Shown: positions 21,371 to 30,062 of the stretch, in pieces | Numbering within the stretch: position 1 is the stretch's first letter | How the letters are laid out: each line of letters opens with the position of its first letter | Origin: MWCR01 sp049325475 | Lineage (GTDB): Bacteria > Patescibacteriota > Patescibacteriia > 2-12-FULL-60-25 | DNA: 64,000 nucleotides | Reading direction: 5' to 3' | Assembly (NCBI GenBank): GCA_049325475.1 | Contig: JBMOLN010000007.1 | Span: 496,001 to 560,000, forward strand | Notes under the pieces: model-generated | Seen by the model: the letters and a program-made list of their open reading frames with translations, nothing else | Database searches by the model: none | What the model was told of the DNA's origin: nothing | Translations under genes and position numbers: made by a program

Positions 21371-22255
21371 ATGCCAGAAACAACAGTAGTTGGCCGCGGC
21401 TTTACCGAAGGCGAACTTAAAGCCGCCAGTTGGTGGGTGCGTCATGAAGTTCAGCTTAACCGCTGGTCGCGGATATTGTTAATCGCATTTAATGCAATTA
21501 TTTGGGGCTACATCATCTGGGGTTTGCTTGATGCTTACATCATTTCTTATCCGCGTGAATCCCGTATTACCGAAGCTATTGCCGTCAACCAGCAGAATCT
21601 TGACCGCATCATGCAAGATCGTCCGGGCAATGTGGGCACGGGTCAAGTTTTGGTCTTTCAAACAACCGAGGGCAGAGTTGATATTGCCGTGGATATTGAG
21701 AATGGCAATAAACAATGGTGGCCGGAATTTACCTACCGCTTCAACATTGCCGGCGAGCAGACACCGGCGCGTCAAGGCTTTATCATGCCCGAATCCATTA
21801 TCACTTTAACCGAGCTGGGATTTAAGCCGGCATCGGCCCAGGCCAGATCAGCGCAATTGATCGTAGAAAACATCCGCTGGCACAGACTGGATCCGGCAGA
21901 GGTGGACGGCGATTACAATCAATTTTTACGAAACCGCTACGGCGATGTGGCTGTAGAAAATATCGGTTTTGATCCCGTCAGTGCCGCTGCTGGCCGACGA
22001 GCCGGCAGAACTTCCTTCGATATCGTGAACAGGGGAGCGTACGGTTACTGGTCTATTGACTATGTCATTAAACTCTATCGCGGCGGTACGGTCGTGGCTG
22101 TGAACAAAGTCAATGTCCGTGAGTTAAGGCCCGGCGAAACAAAAAAAATCGATTTGCTCTGGTATGATGAAATTCCATCTGTGACCAAAACCGAAGTCAC
22201 GCCAATAATAAATCTGCTGGATAATGCTTCCTACCTGCCGACGAACCGCTTTTAA
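21371..22255 (+). CDS. unknown single-pass membrane protein
   Basis: A 294-residue protein with a short N-terminal cytoplasmic part (GFTEGELKAASWWVRHEVQLNRW), one helix (ILLIAFNAIIWGYIIWGLLDAYI) and a large soluble domain, presumably outside. The domain contains a WWPEFTYRFNIAG strand and late beta-rich segments (RTSFDIVNRGAYGYWSIDYVIKLY, VVAVNKVNVRELRPGETKKIDLLW), which read like an immunoglobulin-type or other beta-sandwich fold. Family not recognised. It precedes rodA and has an extended -10 promoter with almost no leader, so I prefer ATG 21371 to the upstream frame starting at 21329. Confidence 0.7.
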   Translation: MPETTVVGRGFTEGELKAASWWVRHEVQLNRWSRILLIAFNAIIWGYIIWGLLDAYIISYPRESRITEAIAVNQQNLDRIMQDRPGNVGTGQVLVFQTTEGRVDIAVDIENGNKQWWPEFTYRFNIAGEQTPARQGFIMPESIITLTELGFKPASAQARSAQLIVENIRWHRLDPAEVDGDYNQFLRNRYGDVAVENIGFDPVSAAAGRRAGRTSFDIVNRGAYGYWSIDYVIKLYRGGTVVAVNKVNVRELRPGETKKIDLLWYDEIPSVTKTEVTPIINLLDNASYLPTNRF

Positions 22256-22282
22256 ACGCTTAACCCTAAAACCACAACCCTC

Positions 22283-22306
22283 AAAGCTGTAAGTACAGCT
22301 TTTTGG
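22283..22306 (+). terminator. intrinsic terminator
   Basis: AAAGCTGT (22283-22290), loop AAGT, ACAGCTTT (22295-22302) running into five T. It lies inside a larger imperfect inverted repeat (TAACCCTAAA...TTTAGG, ACCCTCAA...TTGAGGG, about 22258-22375). Confidence 0.8.
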
Positions 22307-22375
22307 TTTAGGTCTTTTTAGCCCTGAGCTTAAAGCTTAAAGCTGAATTTAGGATTGAGGGTTAAGGATTAAGCT

Positions 22376-22396
22376 CAAACTTGCGCAGCAAGTTTG
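22376..22396 (+). other. perfect 9-bp hairpin upstream of rodA
   Basis: CAAACTTGC (22376-22384), loop GCA, GCAAGTTTG (22388-22396), 19 bp ahead of the rodA start. It could be a weak terminator or a leader hairpin. Confidence 0.5.
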
Positions 22397-22415
22397 TTTG
22401 TGAGAACCTTGCTGC

Positions 22416-23531
22416 ATGTACAGAACCTTTTTGCAAAAACTGCGCAGTTTTGACTGGATCCTGTTGGGCTCTGTTTTAATGTTGTCCGCCATCGGACTCA
22501 TTATGATTTACGGCATAAGTACATCTTTGGATTATTCTTCCACGCTGCAATTCCGCAAACAGCTTATCGCTTTAATCATCGGCCTTGCTTTCATGGTCGC
22601 TTTAGCCCTGTGGAATTACCGCCAACTGCGCAATTACGGCATGGTAGTCTATTTTATCGGAGCCTTGCTGTTGATTGCTGTTTTGTTTTTTGGTGCCGAA
22701 ATCCGCGGCACGCAAGGATGGTTTAAACTTGGCAACATTACCATACAGCCGGTTGAGGTCGCCAAAGTCTGTTTTGCTGTATTCATGGCTTCGTATTTTT
22801 CCAAACAAATTCATAAATATATAAACTGGATAACTTTTTTCGGCAGCTTCACCGCCATGTCGGTATATGTTTTTTTAATTTTGCTTCAACCGGATTTTGG
22901 TTCGGCTATGATAATCTTGGTCATGTGGCTAATTGCCGTAGCTTTTGCCGGTTTGCGCCTGCGCTCTTGGATCGCTTTGCTCGCTGTTGGCGGGTTGGCT
23001 GTCATTTTAGCTTGGACTTTTTTATTGGCGCCGTATCAAAAATCCCGCATCACATCATTTTTAAATCCGGGAGCCGATCCGCTTGGCGCCGGATACAACG
23101 TCATCCAAGCGCAAACCGCTTTGGGTTCGGGCGGCTGGCTTGGCAAAGGCATAGGCAAAGGCAGTCAATCGCGTTTGCGCTTTCTGCCCGAAGCCTCCAC
23201 GGACTTTATGTTTGCCGTCATGGGCGAAGAACTGGGATTTGCGGGCATAGCTTTAATTCTCGGTCTTTTTGGCGTGGTTTTATTCCGCATCATTTATATC
23301 GGATATAAATCGGGTGATGTTTTTGTTGAAATTTACTGCATATTAATCGCCGGCATGTTTGGCATGCACGTTTTGATCAATGCGGGTATGAACATGGGAA
23401 TTATGCCTGTAACGGGCATTCCTTTGCCATTTGCATCAGCGGCCGCATCGTCTTTGGCTGCCGGTTTTATCGCTTTGGGAATAGTGCAAAGCACGGTGAT
23501 GCATGCCGATGCTTTGGACCGGCTGGCCTGA
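22416..23531 (+). CDS. rodA: rod-shape peptidoglycan polymerase RodA (SEDS family)
   Basis: A 371-residue SEDS glycosyltransferase with about 10 membrane helices that polymerises lipid II, normally together with a class B penicillin-binding protein. Family landmarks: IRGTQGWFKLGNITIQPVEVAKV, LLQPDFGSAMI, the extracellular loop region GYNVIQAQTALGSGGWLGKGIGKGSQ, and the end DFMFAVMGEELGF and MPVTGIPLPFAS. RodA is preferred to FtsW by the GIPLPFAS and IQPVEVAK forms, though the two are close. No PBP2 gene adjoins it here. Confidence 0.93.
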   Translation: MYRTFLQKLRSFDWILLGSVLMLSAIGLIMIYGISTSLDYSSTLQFRKQLIALIIGLAFMVALALWNYRQLRNYGMVVYFIGALLLIAVLFFGAEIRGTQGWFKLGNITIQPVEVAKVCFAVFMASYFSKQIHKYINWITFFGSFTAMSVYVFLILLQPDFGSAMIILVMWLIAVAFAGLRLRSWIALLAVGGLAVILAWTFLLAPYQKSRITSFLNPGADPLGAGYNVIQAQTALGSGGWLGKGIGKGSQSRLRFLPEASTDFMFAVMGEELGFAGIALILGLFGVVLFRIIYIGYKSGDVFVEIYCILIAGMFGMHVLINAGMNMGIMPVTGIPLPFASAAASSLAAGFIALGIVQSTVMHADALDRLA

Positions 23532-23568
23532 CGTTGACCGTGAGGCTCCGTCGGGATATTCTTATTGC

Positions 23569-23910
23569 ATGAATCACAATCCGATTTATCCACTGATGAC
23601 GCATTGTCCTATATGCCATGCATTGTTTGCGGCCGCTGATGTTAAATTAATTTCCGAAACAAAGTGCATTCGTTTATACCATTCAACCTGCCACTCCTGC
23701 GGACATGGTCTGTTTGCTTATGTAATGGAAACCAATGGCGGCATGAGTTCCATCGGGCTGGTGACTGATGCTGCGGGCGAAGATGCTTTGAGACTGGCTG
23801 ACAGTGAGCCTGTCAGCTCAAAAGAGTGTATTAACGCCCACAGACAGATTAATGAACAAAGCAGGGAATTATGCCGCCGATTTCTTGACATTTCCGGTAA
23901 ACTCGCATAA
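23569..23910 (+). CDS. unknown small protein with two Cys pairs (zinc-ribbon-like)
   Basis: A 113-residue soluble protein. It has HCPICH near the N-terminus and CHSCGHG some 25 residues later, a spacing suited to one four-Cys zinc site. Between and after these are beta-like stretches (FAAADVKLIS, LFAYVMETNGGMSSIGLVTD) and an acidic-to-helical end. No family recognised. ATG 23569 is chosen because the frame upstream overlaps the rodA end with no related sequence. It follows rodA by 37 bp and precedes the bL25 gene, so it may be read from the same transcript. Confidence 0.65.
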   Translation: MNHNPIYPLMTHCPICHALFAAADVKLISETKCIRLYHSTCHSCGHGLFAYVMETNGGMSSIGLVTDAAGEDALRLADSEPVSSKECINAHRQINEQSRELCRRFLDISGKLA

Positions 23911-23952
23911 CATCTCACTACTTTATTTTTTAGTTATTCGCCCGCGATTAAT

Positions 23953-24633
23953 ATGAACGCAATTACAGCAAAAACACGTCAACCAGGGGAAAAATCCGTC
24001 ACTGACAAAGATACCGCCATGCTTAAAGCCGAAGTGTACGGCAAGGGCTTGCCCAATCAGTCGATTTTTTTGCATCCCTCGGATTTTTTAAAGCTTTATC
24101 GTGAAGTTAAATATTCTTCATTGTTTGATTTGATGGTGGATGATAAAGAGCCGGTAAAAGCTCTTATTCAGGATGTGCAGGTCAACCCTGTCAGTATGCA
24201 GCCAATTCACGTGGATATACGCCAGATTAGAATGGATCAACCGATCACGGTCACCGTGCCTTTGGCTTTTGTCGGCGAATCCGACGCGGTTAAAATGGGA
24301 GGCACTCTCATCAAATCCATTGACGAAGTTGAAGTTGAGTGTCTGCCGGCTAATCTTCCTAAAGAATTGAATGTGGATCTTGGCATCTTAAAAACATATG
24401 ATGACCAGATTACCTTCGCATCATTGCAAATCCCCGAAGGAGTTAAGGTGAATAGGGATCCGGAAGAGGTTATTGCTTTTGCCGAAGAGCCGTTGTCCGA
24501 GGAAGAATTAAAGAAACTGGAAGAATCCCAAGTGGGTGATGTCAGCGCGGTCAAGAGCGAGGCTGATGAAAAAGCCGAGAGCGCCGCGGCTGAAGGAGCG
24601 GAAGGAGAAGCCAAATCCGAAGAATCAAAATAA
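23953..24633 (+). CDS. rplY: 50S ribosomal protein bL25 (CTC-type, two-domain)
   Basis: Binds 5S rRNA. The 226-residue protein has the 5S-binding N-domain (AITAKTRQPGEKS...LKAEVYGKGLPNQSIFLHPSDF, then VKALIQDVQVNPVSMQPIHVDI) and the CTC-type second domain (ITVTVPLAFVGESDAVKMGG, VECLPANLPKELNVDL). The tail is an acidic Ala/Glu/Lys-rich stretch of about 50 residues. The length matches two-domain L25. The next gene begins 8 bp later. Confidence 0.92.
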   Translation: MNAITAKTRQPGEKSVTDKDTAMLKAEVYGKGLPNQSIFLHPSDFLKLYREVKYSSLFDLMVDDKEPVKALIQDVQVNPVSMQPIHVDIRQIRMDQPITVTVPLAFVGESDAVKMGGTLIKSIDEVEVECLPANLPKELNVDLGILKTYDDQITFASLQIPEGVKVNRDPEEVIAFAEEPLSEEELKKLEESQVGDVSAVKSEADEKAESAAAEGAEGEAKSEESK

Positions 24634-24640
24634 GTAAAAC

Positions 24641-25762
24641 ATGATCAAAAAATACATGGAGGGAAATAATAAACAAAAACAATGGCTGAAAACCGTTGAC
24701 CAGTTTATTAAACGCCGGTGGCCTTTTTTGGCCATCGGTGCTGTTTTTATTATCGGCGCGAGTTACGGCTTGTTTCGATATGCCGTAAGCCACGGCAATG
24801 AGATCAATGGTCAGTCGCAAAACAATGAAACGATTGCCGAGCAAACCGCAATCGACGATGGTCTTGCGGCCAGACGCCTGGATGGAATACGCGTCGCGCC
24901 CGAGTTGGCGAATTTACTGCCTTTTGCCGTCATGATAGAAAATCATGTTGATGCGCGTCCGCTTTCCGGAGTATCTAAAGCCAGCTTGGTTTTTGAAGCT
25001 CCTGTTGAAGGTGGCATAACACGCATGCTGGTCATATTTGATGCCAGCTCAACCGCTGATAACATCGGGCCCGTACGCTCAGCTCGGCCGTATTATATTG
25101 ACTGGGTCAGAAGCCTTGATGCCGCCTATGTTCATGTCGGCGGCTCTCCGGAGGCATTGAACCGCATCAAAGGCCTGGCGTATTTTAAAAATTTGGATGA
25201 GATGGCGGGTGAAAATTATTTTTGGCGTTCAGCCAAGCGATCGTCGCCTCATAATACTTATACCAGCATGGAAAATTTGAATCAGGCCGCTATTGATAAA
25301 CAATGGAAAGCCGGGGACTTTGAGGCTTGGACGTTTCAAGAAATCGAACCCGACATTAAACCGGGGAATGTCACAAGTATCACTATCCCTTACGCAGGTT
25401 CTTACAGGGTCGACTGGTCTTATGATCCGGAGACCGCTTCTTATGAGCGCTCCATGGGCAGACAGCGCCAAAAAGATGCGGACGGATCTGCTGTAAATGC
25501 AAAAAATATTTTGGTTTTAAGTACCGAGGAAAACACCTTGGATGATGTGGGACGCCTTTCCATCCGCACGACAGGGGAAGGTAAAGGCTGGTTGTTTCAT
25601 TACGGTTCTGCCAAAGAAATCAAATGGACCAGAAAATCAAACCAATTTTATAAGATCCAATCTCCGGATGGGCGCGATGTGGCTTTTATTCCGGGCAGTA
25701 CCTGGATTGAATTTGCCACAAAAAAATCTTATGAGCCTGTATTCCTGACGTCATCAAACTGA
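24641..25762 (+). CDS. DUF3048 domain protein (YerB-like), membrane-anchored
   Basis: A 373-residue protein with a charged start, one helix (WPFLAIGAVFIIGASYGLF) and an extracellular part holding both DUF3048 regions: PFAVMIENHVDARPLSGVSKASLVFEAPVEGGITRMLVIF, IGPVRSARPYYIDW, and the C-terminal piece from RVDWSYDPETASYERSMG to VAFIPGSTWIEF. It is likely a lipoprotein-like or membrane-tethered cell-surface protein; the family has no firmly known activity. Follows the bL25 gene by 8 bp, so probably co-transcribed. Confidence 0.88.
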   Translation: MIKKYMEGNNKQKQWLKTVDQFIKRRWPFLAIGAVFIIGASYGLFRYAVSHGNEINGQSQNNETIAEQTAIDDGLAARRLDGIRVAPELANLLPFAVMIENHVDARPLSGVSKASLVFEAPVEGGITRMLVIFDASSTADNIGPVRSARPYYIDWVRSLDAAYVHVGGSPEALNRIKGLAYFKNLDEMAGENYFWRSAKRSSPHNTYTSMENLNQAAIDKQWKAGDFEAWTFQEIEPDIKPGNVTSITIPYAGSYRVDWSYDPETASYERSMGRQRQKDADGSAVNAKNILVLSTEENTLDDVGRLSIRTTGEGKGWLFHYGSAKEIKWTRKSNQFYKIQSPDGRDVAFIPGSTWIEFATKKSYEPVFLTSSN

Positions 25763-25763
25763 A

Positions 25764-25805
25764 AGTACTAAGTACTAAGTACTAAGTGCATAATACGAAA
25801 TACGG
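25764..25805. repeat. heptamer array, GTAC-type, 6 units
   Basis: AGTACTA three times, then AGTGCAT, AATACGA, AATACGG: six consecutive 7-bp units starting immediately after the DUF3048 stop and ending 8 bp before the murA start. Confidence 0.85.
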
Positions 25806-25812
25806 TTAATAA

Positions 25813-27165
25813 ATGTTCCATTTTCCAAATGTAAGTATTGTAAGTATGGCTAGCAAAAAAACATCCAAGCAGCGCGCCTATAAAATAAATGGCGGACAAC
25901 CCTTGAAAGGCGAAGTCAGAATCAGCGGCGCCAAAAACGCGGCAACCAAACAATTGGTGGCGGCGCTTTTATCTGATGAGCCGGTAATTTTAAACAACGT
26001 CCCGCAAATCGGCGATGTGGATGCAACAATTGAATTGCTTCAAGGTCTCGGAGTCGCCATCGATCGCAAAACCGACCAAGTCACCGTTAAATCCATAGGC
26101 ATTAAAAACGGTGATGTCGCTTCGGCTTTCAGCCGCAAAAACCGCATACCAATCTTGCTTATCGGTCCGCTCTTGCATCGTTTTGGCGAGGCTCGTATCC
26201 CCATGCTGGGCGGCTGTAAAATCGGCGCCCGTCCGGTTGATATCCATCTTTTGGGTTTTGAAAAAATGGGCGCAGAAATTATCTGCGAAGAGGATTGTTA
26301 TGTTATTAAAGCCGATAAATTAAAAGGCGCCATGATCGAGCTTCGATTTCCTTCGGTCGGTGCTACGGAAAACCTTATGCTTGCCGCTGTCCGCGCCGAG
26401 GGAATAACCACTATCGCCAATGCGGCCATAGAGCCGGAAATCATGGACACGGCCAAGCTCCTGCAATCCATGGGCGCCATCATCCACCTCGAAGCCAACC
26501 GCACTTGGGTGATCCAGGGCGTGGAAAAACTCTCCGGAGCTACGCACAATGTAATCCCGGACAGGATAGAGGCCGCCTCATTCGCCATCGCCGCGGCAAT
26601 CACGGGAGGTTCGGTTTTTATCAAAAATGCGCGTCAGGACGATCTCTTGTCATTTCTAAATGCCCTTCGCCGCGTTGGAGCGCCATTTACAATCCAGCCT
26701 GACGGTATTCTCTTTGAATCCGCCAAGCGTTACAATCCCATCATCCTGGAAACAGACGTTCATCCCGGATTCATGACCGACTGGCAGCAGCCTTTTGTTA
26801 TGCTTTTAACTCAAGCCGACGGTGTCTCAATAGTCCATGAAACCATTTTTGAAGATCGTTTTGGCTACACCGAGGCCCTGAAAAAAATGGGGGCTAATAT
26901 CCAGCTGCATTCTGACTGTTTGGGTTCCAAAGAATGCCGTTACAAGCATCAAAACTATAAACATTCTTGCATTGTATCCGGTCCAACTCCTCTTAAAGCT
27001 GCTAACATCGAAATTCCCGATCTTCGCGCCGGTTTTTCTTATCTTCTCGCCGCGCTCATGGCCAAGGGCGCCTCAACCGTCAGCGGTGTAGAGCATGTGG
27101 AACGCGGTTATGAAGACATAATCGGCAAACTTCAAAACCTGGGAGCCAATATAGAAGTTATCTAA
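25813..27165 (+). CDS. murA: UDP-N-acetylglucosamine 1-carboxyvinyltransferase MurA
   Basis: First committed step of peptidoglycan synthesis: transfers enolpyruvate from PEP to UDP-GlcNAc. The EPSP-synthase fold is complete: LKGEVRISGAKNAATKQLVAALL with the active-site Lys-Asn, the loop MLGGCKIGARPVD with the catalytic, fosfomycin-target Cys at residue 135, and late FMTDWQQPFVMLLTQADG and IPDLRAGFSYLLAALMAKG. Of normal length (450). Start at 25813 or at 25846 (MASKKTSKQRAYKINGG), the latter being closer to other MurA N-termini. The 3' end overlaps prmC by 8 bp tail to tail. Confidence 0.95.
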   Translation: MFHFPNVSIVSMASKKTSKQRAYKINGGQPLKGEVRISGAKNAATKQLVAALLSDEPVILNNVPQIGDVDATIELLQGLGVAIDRKTDQVTVKSIGIKNGDVASAFSRKNRIPILLIGPLLHRFGEARIPMLGGCKIGARPVDIHLLGFEKMGAEIICEEDCYVIKADKLKGAMIELRFPSVGATENLMLAAVRAEGITTIANAAIEPEIMDTAKLLQSMGAIIHLEANRTWVIQGVEKLSGATHNVIPDRIEAASFAIAAAITGGSVFIKNARQDDLLSFLNALRRVGAPFTIQPDGILFESAKRYNPIILETDVHPGFMTDWQQPFVMLLTQADGVSIVHETIFEDRFGYTEALKKMGANIQLHSDCLGSKECRYKHQNYKHSCIVSGPTPLKAANIEIPDLRAGFSYLLAALMAKGASTVSGVEHVERGYEDIIGKLQNLGANIEVI

Positions 27166-28021
27166 TAATCAAAAACCTGTCCCTGCCGCAAAGATCTTTT
27201 TCAACAGAGATCTTTTTTTTCGGCCAAAGTCTTCGCGCATACTCACTTAAATCCCGCGCTTGCCGCGGATCCATCTCTAATAGAACTCTAAACTCGGAAT
27301 TCTGAATTCTGAATTCAAAAAATTGTTTTAACAATTTTTTATTTAGTGCCATGCCGTCATCATCCGCGAACAGAGCGGTATGCGGCTCATAGTCGATCAC
27401 ATCTTTTTGCATGTCATCCGTATCAGAGTAGGGGAGGTAGGGCAGGTTTGCCACAACAAAGACTTCTGCTCCAAGACTTTCGACGTATCGACGTATCGAC
27501 TCTTGTACATCTTTTCCAAATAAATCATCCTGAATAACGGTTACATTCTCTGTGGATAATTTTTTACAGTTATGTTTTACGACGCTTAGTGTAGCGGGGG
27601 AATTATCACTTGCAATCATGTTTACATCTTTAAAACGCGTGGCAATGGTCAGAGCAATACAGCCGCTCCCCGTCCCTATATCCGCAACCACAATCTTTTT
27701 CCCATCCGCAATCGCCTGCTTTATCTCAACGCTCGCAATCTCCACCAGCTGTTCGGTTTCCGGCCGAGGAATCAGCACATTTTGATCCACTGCAAAATCC
27801 CAACCGCAAAACGGTTGAAAACCAACAATATATGCAATTGGCTCGCCCGCCGATCTTCTTTTTATAAACTGATTATACTTTGTGACTTGTCCGGGCTTTA
27901 AAACAACATCTCCATGAGATTTGATAAAAGCTCGATCTTTCCCGGTCGCCGCTGCCAGCAAGAGTTCGGCTTCGCGTCGGTCTGATTTTTTAGCTGCATT
28001 GAGCGCTTCATTTACTGTCAT
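27158..28021 (-). CDS. prmC: peptide chain release factor N5-glutamine methyltransferase PrmC
   Basis: Methylates the GGQ glutamine of release factors using S-adenosylmethionine. The N-domain is helical; FQPFCGWDFAVDQNVLIPRPETEQLVE, VADIGTGSGCIALTIA and FVVANLPYLPYSDTD follow. The NPPY substrate motif is NLPY here, a single change that keeps Asn and Tyr. Two repeat arrays are translated within it: TATCGACG octamers give SIRRYVES (27478-27501), and AATTC-type heptamers give EFRIQNSEFR (27284-27318). I chose ATG 28021 (MTVNEALN); four codons upstream to 28033 are optional. Confidence 0.92.
   Translation of the reverse strand: MTVNEALNAAKKSDRREAELLLAAATGKDRAFIKSHGDVVLKPGQVTKYNQFIKRRSAGEPIAYIVGFQPFCGWDFAVDQNVLIPRPETEQLVEIASVEIKQAIADGKKIVVADIGTGSGCIALTIATRFKDVNMIASDNSPATLSVVKHNCKKLSTENVTVIQDDLFGKDVQESIRRYVESLGAEVFVVANLPYLPYSDTDDMQKDVIDYEPHTALFADDDGMALNKKLLKQFFEFRIQNSEFRVLLEMDPRQARDLSEYARRLWPKKKISVEKDLCGRDRFLIIR
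27190..27222 (+). terminator. murA terminator lying inside prmC
   Basis: AAAGATCT (27190-27197) pairs with AGATCTTT (27208-27215), and a run of eight T follows on the plus strand. The DNA encodes the last part of prmC (KKKISVEKDLCG) on the other strand, so one stretch serves as code and terminator. Confidence 0.65.
27284..27318. repeat. heptamer array inside prmC, AATT-type, 5 units
   Basis: AACTCTA, AACTCGG, AATTCTG, AATTCTG, AATTCAA. Translated on the minus strand, so the array has been taken into the reading frame of prmC. Confidence 0.75.
27478..27501. repeat. octamer array inside prmC, TCGA-type, 3 units
   Basis: TTTCGACG, TATCGACG, TATCGACT. Similar words occur in the intergenic DNA at 63875-63895. 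Confidence 0.65.
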
Positions 28022-28059
28022 GCTAAATAACATAGCATAAATTCGTAATTCGCCAAGCC

Positions 28060-28088
28060 TTGACAGTCGTCAATGTGCGTGGTACAGG
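28060..28088 (+). promoter_or_regulatory. sigma70-type promoter
   Basis: TTGACA (28060-28065), 17-bp spacer, TACAGG (28083-28088), ahead of the 28115 gene. Confidence 0.5.
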
Positions 28089-28114
28089 TTTTAGGCATTT
28101 ACAAGGAGAAACAA

Positions 28115-28696
28115 ATGCAAATCCGCTCTTTTCAACAAATCTCATACGATCACGCAGACTTCTGGATCGGGGGTCACATATCCGAGCCCTTGCTGGCTCA
28201 GCAATCGGTCTTCGGACTGGCCAAGCATTATCACTTGAAACGAAAAACACTTCAAGCGCTCATGCGCATGCAAAATGTTGGCAGTGTGTTCCAATTCGGA
28301 CGCCGCGGAAAAATCACGATCAGCTGCTTGGTCTTGGGCCATCGCCCCGGCGATCTGAACGCTTCTGAAATGCACGCATTTGCCGAGCGCATCTGCCGGG
28401 AATCCGACGTCGACACCGCCATCTTCGGCGAAGGCTTTCTGCTTCAAGGCGCTAAAGGAAAAGTCAATCCCGTCAAGAGCTTCCAAACTCTCTGCCGGAT
28501 TTTACGCAAGCATGAATTCGCCGGAACATTGTACGAGCCTCCCGATTATCTGGCAGGCACAAAAGTGGTGGAGCTCTTCCCTCCCGACGAACGCGTCACC
28601 GATACCAGGATGCTTCTCACGGTTAACGGCCATGTTCGCGAGTCCATTCCGCCCAAGGTCGGCCAAATGATCCGCGAGAACAAAGAAGACAAATAA
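28115..28696 (+). CDS. unknown soluble protein
   Basis: A 193-residue cytoplasmic protein with no recognised domain. It has mixed alpha/beta character with several His and aromatic residues early on (YDHADFWIGGHISEPLLAQQ) and strands such as RRGKITISCLVLGHRPGDLNASEMHAF. No signal peptide or membrane helix. Starts with a textbook AAGGAG ribosome binding site 7 bases ahead of ATG 28115, has its own TTGACA promoter and ends in a strong terminator, so it is an independent one-gene unit. More GC-rich than its neighbours, like the genes at 11038 and 60857. Confidence 0.7.
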   Translation: MQIRSFQQISYDHADFWIGGHISEPLLAQQSVFGLAKHYHLKRKTLQALMRMQNVGSVFQFGRRGKITISCLVLGHRPGDLNASEMHAFAERICRESDVDTAIFGEGFLLQGAKGKVNPVKSFQTLCRILRKHEFAGTLYEPPDYLAGTKVVELFPPDERVTDTRMLLTVNGHVRESIPPKVGQMIRENKEDK

Positions 28697-28709
28697 TCTT
28701 ATACACCTT

Positions 28710-28733
28710 ACTCCATTTAATGGAGTTTTTTTT
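28710..28733 (+). terminator. intrinsic terminator
   Basis: ACTCCAT (28710-28716), loop TTA, ATGGAGT (28720-28726), then a run of eight T. Confidence 0.92.
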
Positions 28734-28746
28734 GTGTTATTTTTCA

Positions 28747-28755
28747 TGTTATAAT
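28747..28755 (+). promoter_or_regulatory. extended -10 promoter, leaderless start
   Basis: TGTTATAAT ends 6 bp before ATG 28762. With a usual 6-7 bp offset transcription starts on the ATG itself. Confidence 0.65.
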
Positions 28756-28761
28756 CAACAT

Positions 28762-29976
28762 ATGTCAGCATTCACGGCATTGGATAAAACTGTAAGTCGC
28801 ATACAGAATTTTTTAAATTACCGCGAATCGCCCGAATGGATCATTATCAATGACCCCGAAGAGTTGTCCGACGTAAAAAAATTACCACGCGATCTGCATT
28901 ATATTTTATCCATCCACCCTTCCAGATTCTCGCAATTGCAAACCGTCTTAACCCGCAACTGCGGTTTGGCCATTTCGTACGATAAGAACATCCCGGATAA
29001 TATTGTGCGTTCGGTAAATCGCATCGCCAACACTCAAGAAGGCACTCTATTCCCTTGGCTTGAAGATTTTTTTAAGGACGATGTTAACCCCCCTTGGTCC
29101 GAAGATGATCTTGCCGACGCATCTGCTCGTGATATCGATTTGCACGAGGAGCTTTTCGCTTTAAAAAAATTTTATCAAAACTGTCAGCAAATATCCTTTA
29201 TCTATCCCCCGGGCGCGGCGCCCCATAAAGATGATGAACATTTAACCAGAACTTTGTTGAAAGATCTGAAAAATTTACGAGCCGCGGAAATGGCTCACCT
29301 TATTGCAGCCAAAAAGCACAGCTATACTTCCTGGCATCTGGCACTTGCGTTACTCGGTATAATTTTCCTCATACCAATTATATATGTCATGACTCTGTTG
29401 TATGAACCGCTGGGATTATTATCCGCCGTGCTTTTACCCGGCTTGGCCGTTGAAGGCAATTATTATTACAACTCGTACAAATATGGTGCGGCCTCTTGGC
29501 AATTGAAAAGAAAAATCCGGCAAATTCTGCCCTGGACATCATTGCAAATTATTTTTGCCGTAATCGCTTATTTATTTAAAAATAGCGATTATAATATATT
29601 GGCCGGCATTTGTTTGGGCGTCGCTGTTACAATCTTCCCCGTCAAGAGCTATGTATTTAACTCTTTGCGAGCTTTGTCGGGCTGGCAAAATCTTAATTAT
29701 CAGGGAAAAGCCGTTTATATTCATCGCTGGCCTTGGCTCAAAGCCAAAGAAGGCAGATTTTGGTGGCTTAGACCGGCAAGTATTATCACAGCCTTTGCTC
29801 TCTGTCTCGCTGTTTATGCTCGAATGTCAGATGGCAATGCTTGGATTTTGGCTTTACTCGGCCTGTCGCCGCACCTTTTGGCTCAAGTTCTTAATATTTT
29901 GCGCAGGCAATTTGTGAGCTGGCAATTGAAAAATGATATGAGGCGCGAACTCAAATACGGAATAATTGTTGAATAA
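28762..29976 (+). CDS. unknown multi-pass membrane protein
   Basis: A 404-residue protein not assigned to a family. About 190 N-terminal residues are soluble (sensor- or enzyme-like, with ESPEWIIINDPEELSDVK and YHYILSIHPS-type strands); five or six membrane helices follow (LALALLGIIFLIPIIYVMTL, SAVLLPGLAV, QIIFAVIAYLF, ILAGICLGVAVTIFPV, ASIITAFALCLAV, ILALLGLSPHLL). Both ends should face the cytoplasm. Leaderless start at 28762; the upstream frame to 28720 reads through the terminator and promoter and is rejected. Confidence 0.7.
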   Translation: MSAFTALDKTVSRIQNFLNYRESPEWIIINDPEELSDVKKLPRDLHYILSIHPSRFSQLQTVLTRNCGLAISYDKNIPDNIVRSVNRIANTQEGTLFPWLEDFFKDDVNPPWSEDDLADASARDIDLHEELFALKKFYQNCQQISFIYPPGAAPHKDDEHLTRTLLKDLKNLRAAEMAHLIAAKKHSYTSWHLALALLGIIFLIPIIYVMTLLYEPLGLLSAVLLPGLAVEGNYYYNSYKYGAASWQLKRKIRQILPWTSLQIIFAVIAYLFKNSDYNILAGICLGVAVTIFPVKSYVFNSLRALSGWQNLNYQGKAVYIHRWPWLKAKEGRFWWLRPASIITAFALCLAVYARMSDGNAWILALLGLSPHLLAQVLNILRRQFVSWQLKNDMRRELKYGIIVE

Positions 29977-30062
29977 TGCCTTTAAGTATGGACAAAAACA
30001 TCGCCGTGAGCTAAGATTATTAATACTTTACCAAGACCGCGAATGTCTAATTTTTTATAACT

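Noticed and set aside
23529..23531. Alternative genetic code with TGA as glycine
   Set aside because: rodA, htrA and the DUF3048 gene end at TGA exactly where their families end.
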